A DNA stretch of 64,000 bases from CAZNLH01 sp964573995 (lineage in GTDB: Bacteria > Gemmatimonadota > CAZMKB01 > CAZNLH01): assembly GCA_964573995.1 (NCBI GenBank), contig CAZNLH010000008.1, forward strand, positions 18,978-82,977. Reading direction: 5' to 3'. Each line of letters begins with the position of its first letter. The stretch's first letter is position 1. Positions 1 through 8,643 of the stretch are shown piece after piece. A program made the translations under genes and the position numbers. The notes beneath the pieces were generated by a model, which saw only the letters and a list, made by a program, of their open reading frames with translations, searched no databases and was not told the origin of the DNA.

Positions 1-979
1 GACCCGTGTTCATCGCCTGGAGCATGTCAACCACCTCGTCACCACGGACCTCCCCGATGATGATCCGGTCGGGCCTCATCCGCAGGGCATTGATCAGGAG
101 GTCGCGCTGGGTGACCCTGCCCTTACCCTCGATATTGGGCAGCCGGGTCTCAAGCCTGACCACGTGCTCCTGTTGGAGTTGAAGTTCCGCGGAGTCCTCG
201 ATCGTAACTATCCGCTCCTTTTCCGATATGTATCCCGAAAGCACGTTCAGGAGGGTCGTCTTCCCCGATCCCGCTCCCCCCGTGATTATCAGGTTCAGAC
301 GTGCCCTGATCACCCCCTTCAGGAGTTCGAGTATACCCGGGGTCAACGTCTTGTAAGCCAGGAGGTCCTTGGCCCTCAAGGGATCGATGCCGAAACGCCG
401 GATCGAGAGTATCGGCCCGTCGAGGGCGAGCGGTGGGATGATCACGTTTACCCGCGATCCGTCCGGCAACCTGGCATCTACCATCGGGGCAGACTCGTCC
501 ACCCTCCTGCCGACCTTGGAGAGGATGCGCTCGATGATCTGCATCAGGTGGTCGTCATCCTTGAATATCTGTGGATAGGGCTCCAGCACCCCGAACCGTT
601 CGACGTATACCTGCTTGGAGGTGTTTATCAGGATATCGTTGATGTGCGGGTCCTTGAGGAGCGGTTCGAGCGGGCCGAAACCGAAGATCTCGTTTTCGAC
701 CTCCTCCATGATCTGGTTCCGTTCCTTTTCACTGAGGGGGTACGAATCTTTCTGAACGAGGTTCTTGATCACCGCCCGGATCTCGCTCTGGAGCGCGCCG
801 CGATCGAACTGGTCCAGGGAGTCCAGGTCGAGTTTCTCGACCAACTGGCGATGAACCCGCGACTTTATCTCCTGAAACAGGATAAAACTCTCCTGGTACT
901 CCTTTCCCCTCCTGGCAAGGATTTCAGCCCGTGGGCCTGCCTCGATGGTCGATCTCCTCAGACGGTCATAGAGACTCAT
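1..979 (-). CDS. cpaF: CpaF/TadA type II/IV secretion ATPase (3' end outside window)
   Basis: Cytoplasmic hexameric ATPase that powers Tad/Flp pilus assembly. The visible 326 residues start MSLYDRLRRS and carry the N-terminal domain, the ILINTSKQVYVERFG segment, the Walker A motif GGAGSGKTTL, the Asp/His-box region IVTIEDSAELQL, and the stretch RMRPDRIIIGEVRGDEVVDM just before the window edge, all typical of TadA/CpaF. The C-terminus is cut by the window boundary, so length cannot be judged. The ATG overlaps the TGA of the upstream cpaE gene (ATGA), which implies translational coupling. It is the last visible gene of the pilus operon; tadB and tadC would be expected next, beyond position 1. 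Confidence 0.95.
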   Translation of the reverse strand, partial: MSLYDRLRRSTIEAGPRAEILARRGKEYQESFILFQEIKSRVHRQLVEKLDLDSLDQFDRGALQSEIRAVIKNLVQKDSYPLSEKERNQIMEEVENEIFGFGPLEPLLKDPHINDILINTSKQVYVERFGVLEPYPQIFKDDDHLMQIIERILSKVGRRVDESAPMVDARLPDGSRVNVIIPPLALDGPILSIRRFGIDPLRAKDLLAYKTLTPGILELLKGVIRARLNLIITGGAGSGKTTLLNVLSGYISEKERIVTIEDSAELQLQQEHVVRLETRLPNIEGKGRVTQRDLLINALRMRPDRIIIGEVRGDEVVDMLQAMNTG

Positions 980-2190
980 TCGCCCTTACTCCTCGTAACC
1001 ATTGAAAAGACCTTTCTAATGATATGCGTCGGCCGGTGGTTCGATCGCCTGCCGTCGGGAAAACCCGTGAGGTTGAAGGCGAGTTCGTTGAAGTTCCTGG
1101 CAATAGCAGAAGAGGGCGCGAGCCTTTGTATCGGGACCCCCCCGTTTATTGCATTTATGACCGTGGAGTAGTCATTTGGGATCTTCCAGTAGACCGGAAA
1201 CTTCAGGGCCGTCTCGAAACGCGCCGGGTCGACCTCTTCTTCAGACATGTACCTGTTGACGATCAGTTTTATCTTCTCTTCCGGGAAGTTGAGCCTCCTG
1301 AATATCTCGAGGCACCTCTGGGTATTCCGTATGGTCGGGAGGTCAAGGACCGAAATCAGCAGAATCGTGTCGGCTACGTCGAGCGCCTCGATTATAACGT
1401 CGTCGAAGGAATGGGTGGTATCTATCACCACGTAATCGAAGAACCCCTTCATCGTCTTGATGATCTTGTTGATATGATCCGGAGTGATGAGATCGGATTC
1501 TTCCGCCATCTTCGGCTCAGTAAGGGCATAAACACCGGTTTCGTGACGGACCATGGAAGACTGGATCAATTCACGGTCGAGTTCCCGTATGCGGGATACC
1601 AGGTCGGTGATAGTGAAGGTCGGGTGTATATCGAGGAATATCGATACGTCCCCGAATTGGAGATCGAGATCGACCAGGGCTACGGACTTCTTGCACGCAA
1701 GAGAGAGACTCACCGCCAGGTTGGTTGCAACCGTCGTCTTGCCGAGTCCGCCCTTGTTGCTGAAGACGGCGAACACCTTGCCTTCCTCGCCGCCAAGATC
1801 CCCTTCAATACGTTTTTCCGACCAGGTTCGGTCGATCAGTTTTCTTATCGCGCCCGCCTCGAAGGGCTCCCTGATAAAGTACTTGGCACCGGCGTGGACC
1901 GCCTTGATCACGGCATCGGAGTCGAGATCGCTGCCGAATGCGAAGATGGAGGCCTTGGGCACCACCTGCCGGACCCGTTCGATAAACGGGATCTTCTCAT
2001 TCAGCCTTCTATCTATCTCGACGAGGATGAGGTTTGGCGCCCTCTCCGAGACCTGTTGCAGTGCCCTCTCCGGATTTTCCGAGTCGCCGATGACCTCCAA
2101 CCCGTCCATCCGTTCGAAGACATCGAGGAGATCCTGGAGTTTTTCACTTGCGCTATAAAGGATATAGACCGTAGTCACTCTCGGGTTCAT
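976..2190 (-). CDS. cpaE: CpaE/TadZ pilus localisation ATPase
   Basis: 404-residue MinD/ParA-type protein that in characterised Tad systems localises the pilus machine to the pole. Residues 1-120 resemble a degenerate receiver domain (VYILYSASEKLQDLL, then a LILVEIDRR strand). From about residue 140 comes the ATPase with the deviant Walker A motif SNKGGLGKTT, then LVDLDLQFGDVSIFLD and VVIDTTHSFDDVIIEALD. This two-part layout is the hallmark of TadZ. A strong ribosome site (AGGAAGAGGGG) precedes the ATG. It sits between a TadG-like gene (27 bases upstream) and cpaF (4-base overlap). Confidence 0.93.
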   Translation of the reverse strand: MNPRVTTVYILYSASEKLQDLLDVFERMDGLEVIGDSENPERALQQVSERAPNLILVEIDRRLNEKIPFIERVRQVVPKASIFAFGSDLDSDAVIKAVHAGAKYFIREPFEAGAIRKLIDRTWSEKRIEGDLGGEEGKVFAVFSNKGGLGKTTVATNLAVSLSLACKKSVALVDLDLQFGDVSIFLDIHPTFTITDLVSRIRELDRELIQSSMVRHETGVYALTEPKMAEESDLITPDHINKIIKTMKGFFDYVVIDTTHSFDDVIIEALDVADTILLISVLDLPTIRNTQRCLEIFRRLNFPEEKIKLIVNRYMSEEEVDPARFETALKFPVYWKIPNDYSTVINAINGGVPIQRLAPSSAIARNFNELAFNLTGFPDGRRSNHRPTHIIRKVFSMVTRSKGE

Positions 2191-2217
2191 TATTCCCCTC
2201 TTCCTTGGTATCTCGGT

Positions 2218-3258
2218 TTATTGCACGAGATGCGCGCTCTTTATGAACGAGGACTCGTCCGCGGATGGATCCACGTCCCCTATATTGAGGATATTCATCG
2301 TTATCACCTGGACGCTGTCTCCGTAAGATTGGTTGATGAAGACGCACATCAACTTCCTGACCACTGCCGGGTTCATCGGCGTATGGATCGGTGCCTTCAC
2401 GATCCTCGGGCTCTTGTAACGCGAGTAGACGGAGTTTACGACCGACATCGTGTTCGGGTCCCAACTTGCCGTAGGGTCTGCCCCTATCCTGTATTCAGCC
2501 TTCATGCCCATGATCCCGTCCGGTTGATCCGTAAGATTCAACGTCATCCCCACGCCGATGACCTGGTTTCCGCTGTTGCACTCGAACTCGTCGACCGGCA
2601 CGTCGTCGAAGTCGCCCCCCCCGTTGTAGGCAACGCCGTAGACACGGCGCAGGTGGGGAGGATTGACGAGATCCTGATACGAGACGACCAGGGTGTCGCC
2701 CACGTCGAGGCTCCCGTGATAACCGGTGGTAAGGGCATTGTAATACTCGCCCGCGTCATAGATTCCGTTCCCGTTTCTGTCGTTGAAACGGTCAGTCAGC
2801 GTATATGGCAACACGCAGTAAACACCTGAGACGGAGACCAGTTTGGCCATCGCGCGAGTCTCTACATTTACGGTGTCGAACCCGAAGATGTTCATGAAAA
2901 ACGGCCTCACAGGGTAGGTCCCGCTGACCACTACCGTGTCGGCCACGTCGTCCTGCAAGCCCCGGATGCTCACGTCCCACTGCCAGTCGACGGATGTATC
3001 GCCGAGGACCGGATTCGCCTCGAGGGTACCCTGGACATAGGGTGCGATTTCGTTGACGTCGGGCAGGGAGATCATCTCGGCCGCTCCACGGATGGCCGCC
3101 ATGTCGAGTGCCTGCTGCAATTGGTTCCTCGCCGTGTACAGGAGCCCGACGTCTATGGAGAGGCCAGAGAAGGCGATGAAGGCCACCATACAGCCGGCCA
3201 TGATCATCAGGGCCTGCCCCCTGCTCTGTCCCTTAAGGAATTGTCGCAAGATTCGCAT
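2218..3258 (-). CDS. TadG-like Flp pilus assembly protein
   Basis: 346-residue protein whose N-terminus, with the motif GQALMIMAGCMVAFIAFSGL, is the hydrophobic TadE/TadG-like segment, followed by an ALDMAAIRGA stretch typical of pseudopilin-like TadG proteins. The remainder is predicted to be extracytoplasmic and beta-rich, with several Asn-Gly turns. TadG-family proteins are minor pilin-like parts of the Tad machine. I chose the ATG at 3258 rather than an upstream GTG at 3300, because the latter adds 14 residues before the membrane segment and overlaps cpaC. No von Willebrand A domain, found in larger TadG proteins, was seen. Confidence 0.8.
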   Translation of the reverse strand: MRILRQFLKGQSRGQALMIMAGCMVAFIAFSGLSIDVGLLYTARNQLQQALDMAAIRGAAEMISLPDVNEIAPYVQGTLEANPVLGDTSVDWQWDVSIRGLQDDVADTVVVSGTYPVRPFFMNIFGFDTVNVETRAMAKLVSVSGVYCVLPYTLTDRFNDRNGNGIYDAGEYYNALTTGYHGSLDVGDTLVVSYQDLVNPPHLRRVYGVAYNGGGDFDDVPVDEFECNSGNQVIGVGMTLNLTDQPDGIMGMKAEYRIGADPTASWDPNTMSVVNSVYSRYKSPRIVKAPIHTPMNPAVVRKLMCVFINQSYGDSVQVITMNILNIGDVDPSADESSFIKSAHLVQ

Positions 3259-3284
3259 GCTGAATACCCCTGGGGGACTCCACG

Positions 3285-4370
3285 CTACTTCTTCTCCCAC
3301 TGGTAGACATCGGGGAGTTCGGGCGCCTCTCCGCTCTTATATGCCTCGACGATGTGGGGCGAGACCAGCATGAGCATCTCCGTCTCATTCTGGGTGAACT
3401 TGGTGCTCCGGAACAGCGCGCCGATGATCGGCATCTGGCCGAGGAGTGGGGTCCTGGCTATAGTCTCGACCAGTTCCTTGGAGATCAGCCCGCCTATGGC
3501 GATCGTCTGCCCATTGCCCAGTTCCACTGTTACCTGCGCCCTTCGCGTACGGAGAGCGGGTACCGTAAATCCGCTCAGGGTCACGCCGCTGGTAAAGTCG
3601 AGGCTGCTGATCTCGGGGTGAATCTCCAGGTTTATGATGTCGGAGTCGAGGACCGTCGGCAGGAAGCTGAGTTTGACCCCGAACTCCTTGAACTCGATGG
3701 TCACATTGGCGAATCCGCTGATTCCGGCCCCCTGGACCACCGGTATGGGAAATTCCCCTCCCGACAGGAAGGTCGCCTCCTTGCCGCTCAGCGTCACCAG
3801 GTTCGGCTCCGCGAGCACACGGATCAGGCCCTTCTGCTCGAGTGCCTTTATGACCGAGGAGATGTTGTTCTGGGGGTGAGAGAGATAGAGGTTCACCTGT
3901 TCGCTCAATGTCAGGGGAACGGAGGGCGTGCCGACGCCACCACCGTAACTCCCGGCCTGGAGGTCGCCGCCCCCCACGAAGAAATCGAATCCGAGTTGCT
4001 TCAAGGCGGTCCTGTTGACCTCCGCGAACCTCACTTCGAGTTTTATCTGCTTGTAATCCCTGTTGGAATGGACCTTGAGGTCGAGAATCTTGACCGATTT
4101 ATCCTTCCCCCAGAGTATCAGCGAGGTCTCACCGATCGCCTTTCCGTTGATGAGTATCTGGCGGGGGGAGATCACGAGGACATCGGCGATTTCAGGCTGT
4201 GGGATTGAGACCCGATCAAGAGGGGAATCGACGTTGAGCAGCGCCGACTTTCCCAGGCCCACCATGACCTGGTTCGGCAGGCCCTTCAGTATTGCGGGGA
4301 AAAAGAGGACAAAGAAGAGCGGCGCGGAAAAGATCCGAAGAATGTACCCTTTTATCTTCCTCCAGAGCAT
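3285..4370 (-). CDS. cpaC: CpaC/RcpA outer-membrane secretin
   Basis: About 361 residues. An N-terminal signal or membrane segment is followed by a BON/secretin-N region (SPRQILINGKAIGETSLILW), then the secretin core with KLEVRFAEVNRTALKQLGFD, ALEQKGLIRVLAEPNLVTLSG and FLSGGEFPIPV, ending ATPLLGQMPIIGALFRS-like in ARTPLLGQMPIIGALF. This forms the outer-membrane pore of the Tad pilus. It is shorter than many CpaC proteins, mainly in the N-terminal part. Start: the ATG at 4370 has TGGAGAACGC upstream; an in-frame ATG at 4391 lacks a good ribosome site. It lies between cpaB (41 bases upstream) and the TadG-like gene. Confidence 0.93.
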   Translation of the reverse strand: MLWRKIKGYILRIFSAPLFFVLFFPAILKGLPNQVMVGLGKSALLNVDSPLDRVSIPQPEIADVLVISPRQILINGKAIGETSLILWGKDKSVKILDLKVHSNRDYKQIKLEVRFAEVNRTALKQLGFDFFVGGGDLQAGSYGGGVGTPSVPLTLSEQVNLYLSHPQNNISSVIKALEQKGLIRVLAEPNLVTLSGKEATFLSGGEFPIPVVQGAGISGFANVTIEFKEFGVKLSFLPTVLDSDIINLEIHPEISSLDFTSGVTLSGFTVPALRTRRAQVTVELGNGQTIAIGGLISKELVETIARTPLLGQMPIIGALFRSTKFTQNETEMLMLVSPHIVEAYKSGEAPELPDVYQWEKK

Positions 4371-4411
4371 AAGCGTTCTCCATAATCTCATAATTATGTC
4401 TAAGGTAACGA

Positions 4412-5284
4412 TCAGGGGTTCTCGAAGACCATCTCTTCGCGTTCCATCCCCCGGATGACCTCGATCCGCACCTTGGGCTGCCTCCTGATATGCCTTGTCG
4501 TCTTGGCAACGGAAGTGGCAGGCCCCTTTCCACCGGTCTTCGACCCCTTCTTCCCGACGGCAACATCTTTCCGCTCTCCATTGATCAGGCTCGACACCGT
4601 CGCTCCCGAGGTGGTCAACGGATCCTGGTCGGCAATGTTTCTCAATACGAGGTACAAGACCCCCTGGTTCTCTGCCAGGGCCAGTCGCTCGGCCTCCCCG
4701 GGGGTGACGAGGAGTGTAACCCCGCTTTGCTTGCCCGGGCCGAGCGCCCCCCCCTTGTTGTCGCTGACCGAGAGCACCTTGATATTCTGGAGGATAGACT
4801 TGGAGATATATCCACCCCCCTTCTTGTCAGACTTGATGGTGGCAAGGACGTCCACCCGGCTGTTCGGGCGCAGGAACTGATCTATCATCTCGTTCGAGCC
4901 GATCGAGACCGACATCGCCCGCATCCCGGGCGGCGTCAGCGCGGCAACCCCGTCGAGCGTCCCCTTCTTTTCGAGGTGGGGGGCGAGCAGCGGTTCACCG
5001 GTGAGAAAATCCCTCTCCGATACCTTCCCGATCACGTCCTCCGGCCGTTCGAAACTCCCCTTGGGTATCAACCTCTCGGGCCACGATACCACCTTTATGT
5101 CTTTATCCGTGAGGCGCTTCCCCGCATCCAGGTCTTTCGAGGCCACGATGACCTGCCGATAATTTTCCGATGAGACCGGAGATCGTGTACTGATCCCCTT
5201 TAGGTACAAGAAGACTGACAAACTGGCGAGAAAACTGAAGGTAACCGCCAGGTATACGATCAACTTTGTCTTTCTGAGGATCAT
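4412..5284 (-). CDS. cpaB: CpaB/RcpC pilus assembly protein with SAF domain
   Basis: 290-residue periplasmic protein with one N-terminal membrane anchor (residues about 7-28). A SAF domain follows (VIVASKDLDAGKRLTDKDIK, then SERDFLTGEPLLAPHL), then the RcpC-type region GMRAMSVSIGSNEMIDQFL and RVDVLATIKS. CpaB/RcpC proteins act with the secretin and may bind peptidoglycan-like ligands through the SAF fold. The C-terminal 60 residues are basic and Lys/Arg-rich (GKKGSKTGGKG). The ATG has AAGGTGG eight bases upstream. It sits 12 bases after tadE in the operon. Confidence 0.93.
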   Translation of the reverse strand: MILRKTKLIVYLAVTFSFLASLSVFLYLKGISTRSPVSSENYRQVIVASKDLDAGKRLTDKDIKVVSWPERLIPKGSFERPEDVIGKVSERDFLTGEPLLAPHLEKKGTLDGVAALTPPGMRAMSVSIGSNEMIDQFLRPNSRVDVLATIKSDKKGGGYISKSILQNIKVLSVSDNKGGALGPGKQSGVTLLVTPGEAERLALAENQGVLYLVLRNIADQDPLTTSGATVSSLINGERKDVAVGKKGSKTGGKGPATSVAKTTRHIRRQPKVRIEVIRGMEREEMVFENP

Positions 5285-5296
5285 TTTGCCACCACC

Positions 5297-5719
5297 TTAG
5301 ACCTGACCTTCATAGTAACATGAAGCGGAACGCACCATCATGATATTCGTCCCGAATATGTGCTTTACAAAGAGGACCGGCGTAAAGAAAAAATTTACCG
5401 CCGCCGTCACCTGGACCATGTTATCCATCGAGGGCTCGGGCCTGATCACTACGTATGCAGGTTCGAGGTTCGCATCGGCCAGCAGCCCGGTTACCACGTC
5501 GATGACCACCTGCCTGTTACTGGCCAGGTTGGGGGTGACCGATGCCACCCTGGCCCCCTCCCGCACGGCCCCTGTAAGTACGTTCATCGTCATCCATGCC
5601 CTGCCGAATTCAGTGATACCGAATATCAACATCATCATTACAGGCAAGATCAGGGCCAACTCAAGGATGGACTGTCCCTTTTCCCCCCGTACCTTATATC
5701 TCAACTGTCTCAAGTTCAT
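5297..5719 (-). CDS. tadE: TadE-family pseudopilin
   Basis: 140-residue minor pilin. The basic leader MNLRQLRYKVRGEKGQS leads into the conserved ILELALILPVMMMLIFG segment, with the E of the pilin signature five residues after the Gly-Gln pair; this is the TadE signature that prepilin peptidase recognises. The rest is a small beta domain with one Cys near the end. The ATG overlaps the stop of cpaA as ATGA, and cpaA encodes the peptidase that should process this protein. Confidence 0.9.
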   Translation of the reverse strand: MNLRQLRYKVRGEKGQSILELALILPVMMMLIFGITEFGRAWMTMNVLTGAVREGARVASVTPNLASNRQVVIDVVTGLLADANLEPAYVVIRPEPSMDNMVQVTAAVNFFFTPVLFVKHIFGTNIMMVRSASCYYEGQV

Positions 5720-6219
5720 TGGAAGATGTAATAGGAAAAAAGAGTCCCCGATGCCAAGACGACTCCGTATGGGAGGTAAACTCGCGGATAGGGTCCGTTC
5801 GAATCCTCGCCGGTACCGGGACTCTCTCGCCCGATCAAACGGACGAGTCGCGACAAGTAGGCGACCCGATACCTCTTTACAGTAAAGATCACCAATAGAG
5901 ACACTGCCAGCCCGATGACCGCGGACAGGAAGAAAATCCTTATCGTCATCACGGGACCTTCAAAGGCACCTATCGCGCCCAACAACTTGACGTCCCCTCC
6001 ACCCATTCCCCCCAGGACGAACGGCAACAACAAAAGGCCGCTCCCCACGGCCAGGCCAGTCACCGAATTGAACAACCCATCCCGGCCACCCGTAAGTAGG
6101 CTTAGTGCCACTCCCAACAGAATGGCCGGGAGGGTCAACCAGTTGGGGATCTTCCCGGACCTGAGATCCATGAAAGAGGCCGCCACGAGAATCGTCACCA
6201 ATGAAACCCTTGCCAACAT
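5716..6219 (-). CDS. cpaA: Prepilin peptidase CpaA/TadV (A24 family)
   Basis: 167-residue polytopic aspartyl protease that cleaves the leader of Flp and of TadE-type pseudopilins. Both catalytic aspartates are visible: AASFMDLRSGKIPN near residue 20 and the GGGDVKLLGAIGAFEG motif (GxGD type) near residue 75. About five membrane helices are present, the small size expected of TadV. I prefer the ATG at 6219 to the adjacent TTG at 6222; AGGGG lies upstream. It ends in an ATGA overlap with tadE. Confidence 0.92.
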   Translation of the reverse strand: MLARVSLVTILVAASFMDLRSGKIPNWLTLPAILLGVALSLLTGGRDGLFNSVTGLAVGSGLLLLPFVLGGMGGGDVKLLGAIGAFEGPVMTIRIFFLSAVIGLAVSLLVIFTVKRYRVAYLSRLVRLIGRESPGTGEDSNGPYPRVYLPYGVVLASGTLFSYYIFQ

Positions 6220-6221
6220 CA

Positions 6222-6489
6222 AGCCCCTGGGGTAGATTTTTCCGGGTTCTCAATTCCCGCCCCCGGCACGGATCGAAGGTCCGGATGCCTACAATATTTT
6301 ACCGCGCCGGTCAATGCCAGCCCGGCATCCCCTTAAGGGGTCTCTTCACCCGGCTTGTGGAAAATCATTCCCTTACCCCGGGGCAGGTCTACCGCCGGGC
6401 AAGGAGCCAGGATGGAGACCCCTACACCTTCTCACCAAGCAAGTTCGGTGCCGGGACCATGTCTCGCGGCAGGATCCTCGACACCTGGC
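6222..6489. other. Gap between flp and cpaA, no gene seen
   Basis: About 268 bases between the pilin and the prepilin peptidase. It includes the 12-base palindrome CCCCTTAAGGGG near 6330 and the inverted pair CCTGGCTC/GAGCCAGG around 6410 and 6490. Such a spacer often lets the abundant pilin mRNA be processed or partly terminated before the machine genes, but no clear terminator with a T run is visible. Confidence 0.4.
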
Positions 6490-6824
6490 TCAGAACGGCC
6501 AACTCTGGCCTTGGAACGCGTTGGTGATTTGCGTGAACAGGCCGCTCATCGATGTCCCGAGCGAGGTCAGGGCCGCTGCAACCGCGAGCGCGATCAAGCC
6601 AAGGATCATGGCGTATTCGGCCAGGCCCTGCCCTTCCTCGTCGCGAATCAGCCNNNNNNNNNNNNNNNNNNNNNNNNNNNNNNNNNNNNNNNNNNNNNNN
6701 NNNNNNNNNNNNNNNNNNNNNNNNNNNNNNNNNNNNNNNNNNNNNNNNNNNNNCCAAGGATCATGGCGTATTCGGCCAGGCCCTGCCCTTCCTCGTCGCG
6801 AATCAGCCTTCTCAGTAGTTCCAT
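6490..6824 (-). CDS. flp: Flp major pilin (interrupted by an assembly gap)
   Basis: Major Flp/Fap pilin. Reading through the N run by merging the identical 55-base flanks gives one intact 59-residue protein: short basic leader MELLRRLIRDEEG, then QGLAEYAMILGLIALAVAAA and a tail ending in SWPF. The leader, Glu/Tyr pair and hydrophobic helix are diagnostic of Flp pilins. GAGGGAG precedes the ATG at 6824. It is the first gene after a consensus promoter at 7018-7046. The listed span contains 100 N plus one redundant copy of 55 bases, so the real gene is 180 bases. Confidence 0.88.
6654..6753. other. Assembly gap of 100 N
   Basis: Exactly 100 N. The 55 bases before it (6599-6653) and after it (6754-6808) are identical, so the two contigs overlap and the gap has no real length. 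It falls inside the flp pilin gene. Confidence 0.95.
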
Positions 6825-7017
6825 GATTCGTCTCCCTCTTTGTTTAGGGTTGAAAACTCGGGGGATGATTGATCGTTGTCTTCTCCAGGATCAAGGACCT
6901 CCACGGTCCTCATGAAAAGAAATCGCTCTTCACCTCCTTCGAATGGAAAACGGCTTTGTCCTACAAGCAGGTTCAAAGTTCCCCCACCATTGAACCCTGC
7001 ATCATCTTAGTTGTAAC

Positions 7018-7046
7018 ATTATAGCATATCTAAAAATTCTTGTCAA
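7018..7046 (-). promoter_or_regulatory. Sigma-70 promoter of the Tad pilus operon
   Basis: On the minus strand: TTGACA (7046-7041), 17-base spacer, TATAAT (7023-7018), a perfect consensus. The predicted transcript start near 7011 leaves a leader of about 190 bases before flp. The 318 bases between flp and the M50 gene hold no coding region. Confidence 0.85.
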
Positions 7047-7142
7047 GTATTCCTGGGTGGATTGATGGGCTTTTTTCTATATTAAAAGCATTTAGCGGGT
7101 ACATACTAAACATGAGGCGATGACGAAGGGGACCCTCCATCT

Positions 7143-8198
7143 CTATAACTTGAGCGGTGCCGGGATGAATGTCAGTATGAACGTCAGGATCACCACCCAC
7201 CCCACCACCTTTCTCCACTTTCCTATGGGGACCTCCTCGTAGATGACCGGCGGGTGGGCGATCCTCACCAGGAAGATGATCAACACAATCCATACCAGCC
7301 AACCCTGCCACCACCAGATCCCCAGGGGGACGAGAATGAGAAAGAAGACCAGCGATATCTTCCTCTGCAGGGGACCGAACAGGGCGTAACTCACGTGACC
7401 GCCGTCGAGTTGTCCTATCGGAAGGAGGTTCAAGGCAGTTACGAACAGGCCCGCCCAGCCCGCGAAGGCAACCGGGTTGAGGAATAACTCCCTCCCTTCA
7501 GGCGGCGTCCCGACCACGAGCCGTTCGAGGGCCGAGAAGAGGAGCGAACTCCCGAGCGAGAGCCCCCCCTCACCACCCGCCGGCACCGGCTGGAAGGTTG
7601 AGAGAGAGAGCCCATAGATAACGGCCGGAATCGAGGCCACGAGTCCGGCAAGCGGCCCAGCGGCCCCGATTTCGAGGAGCATCCTCCGATTGTGAATGGG
7701 GGACCTCATCTTGATGAAGGCCCCCATGGTACCGAGAAGCGTGGGAAAAGGGATGAAATAGGGGAGGCTCACGTCGAGACCATAACGCCGCGCTGCGAAG
7801 TAGTGGCCAAGTTCATGGAGGCCGAGGATCCCCATTATGGTGATCGAAAAGGGGACTCCCTTCAAGACGTAACTCATGCCGTTCATGGGATTGACTTCTT
7901 CGAGGACGGCCCCTACAAAGACCGTGCTCACCACCGTTACCAGGAAGAGCATGAGGTTCAGTCCCCACTTTTTCCTGGCCTTCCCACTCTCGGGGAACGT
8001 GGCTACAAGGAAAATTTTTCCGCCCACTTCTTCCGTGTAGAGGGAACCACCGACCTCGGAGATGGCCCTCTTCAATCCCATCCGGTCGAAGGAACCCGGG
8101 GATGCAAGTTCTCCGCGGTATATCACCTCGTTTCTCTGGCGCGCGATGGTGCACGTGTTGATAAGACCCAGGACCCTGGCCTTCAATTCCTCGTTCAT
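7143..8198 (-). CDS. M50 (site-2) family membrane metalloprotease
   Basis: 351-residue integral membrane zinc protease. An N-terminal soluble part of about 95 residues is followed by several helices. The catalytic motif HELGH lies at residues 128-132 and the second zinc-ligand motif is LLPIGQLDGGH in a later helix. This layout resembles the EGY1-like and bacterial M50 proteins that cleave membrane-embedded substrates; no PDZ domain is visible. I chose the ATG at 8198, preceded by GAGGTG, over an ATG at 8240 with no ribosome site that would leave an 11-base leader. It is monocistronic, with its own promoter divergent from rho. The substrate is unknown. Confidence 0.88.
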   Translation of the reverse strand: MNEELKARVLGLINTCTIARQRNEVIYRGELASPGSFDRMGLKRAISEVGGSLYTEEVGGKIFLVATFPESGKARKKWGLNLMLFLVTVVSTVFVGAVLEEVNPMNGMSYVLKGVPFSITIMGILGLHELGHYFAARRYGLDVSLPYFIPFPTLLGTMGAFIKMRSPIHNRRMLLEIGAAGPLAGLVASIPAVIYGLSLSTFQPVPAGGEGGLSLGSSLLFSALERLVVGTPPEGRELFLNPVAFAGWAGLFVTALNLLPIGQLDGGHVSYALFGPLQRKISLVFFLILVPLGIWWWQGWLVWIVLIIFLVRIAHPPVIYEEVPIGKWRKVVGWVVILTFILTFIPAPLKL

Positions 8199-8257
8199 TC
8201 GATAAATCACCTCATGCAGGTCTATTCCGGTAAGGCCCATGGAGGCCGCCCGGTGAT

Positions 8258-8286
8258 AGATTAGTCTAATTGCAAGAGAGTGGCAA
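8258..8286 (-). promoter_or_regulatory. Promoter of the M50 protease gene
   Basis: On the minus strand: TTGCCA (8286-8281), 17-base spacer, TAATCT (8263-8258). It is weaker than consensus. It supports the downstream ATG at 8198, which then has a leader of about 50 bases. Confidence 0.5.
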
Positions 8287-8318
8287 GGTACTTGCTGTAC
8301 TAAGCCGACAAATAATAC

Positions 8319-8347
8319 TTGACATTTTCTGAAGTGTTAGATATAAT
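8319..8347 (+). promoter_or_regulatory. Sigma-70 promoter of rho-ruvX-mltG
   Basis: TTGACA (8319-8324), exactly 17 bases, TATAAT (8342-8347). A transcript starting near 8354 has a leader of about 290 bases before the rho start. Confidence 0.87.
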
Positions 8348-8353
8348 ATACGA

Positions 8354-8643
8354 GCAACGAGCAAATGATATGCTTCCCAAATTTCCCCATTGGATTCATT
8401 TTTCTTTCGGAAGAGAACCCTGACCATTGGATAGCAGCAAGCGTTGAACACTTTATTCTTTTTCAAGGAGTCGTTACCCTCCTGAATTTCCCTTCAATGC
8501 CACGAATATAACGGGTAACTCTCGTCATCCCTAATATCCATCAACCGTAGGATACCCTTGGGCCCTGGGGAAGTGCCGTTCTTAGGCCCTGGGAGTATTC
8601 GTCAGAGTCCACAGTCAACCAGAGGAAGAGAAGAGAGTTGAAG
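8354..8643 (+). promoter_or_regulatory. Long rho leader, candidate autoregulatory region
   Basis: The untranslated region between the promoter and rho. The part up to about 8555 has roughly twice as many C as G and few stable stems, the composition of a Rho-utilisation site. A nine-base direct repeat, GGCCCTGGG, occurs at 8561-8569 and 8585-8593. In Escherichia coli rho is autoregulated by Rho-dependent termination in its leader; a similar role here is inference. Confidence 0.45.

Noticed and set aside
1024..2829. Long plus-strand open frame opposite cpaE and the TadG-like gene
   Set aside because: It is antisense to two well-supported genes, shows no family motif and reflects codon bias of the opposite strand.
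5797..5806. GTTCGAATCC, a tRNA T-arm-like string
   Set aside because: It lies inside cpaA with no matching acceptor or anticodon arm around it.
6490..6824. Two tandem Flp pilin genes
   Set aside because: The apparent second copy is exactly the 55 bases repeated at the assembly gap; merging gives one gene.
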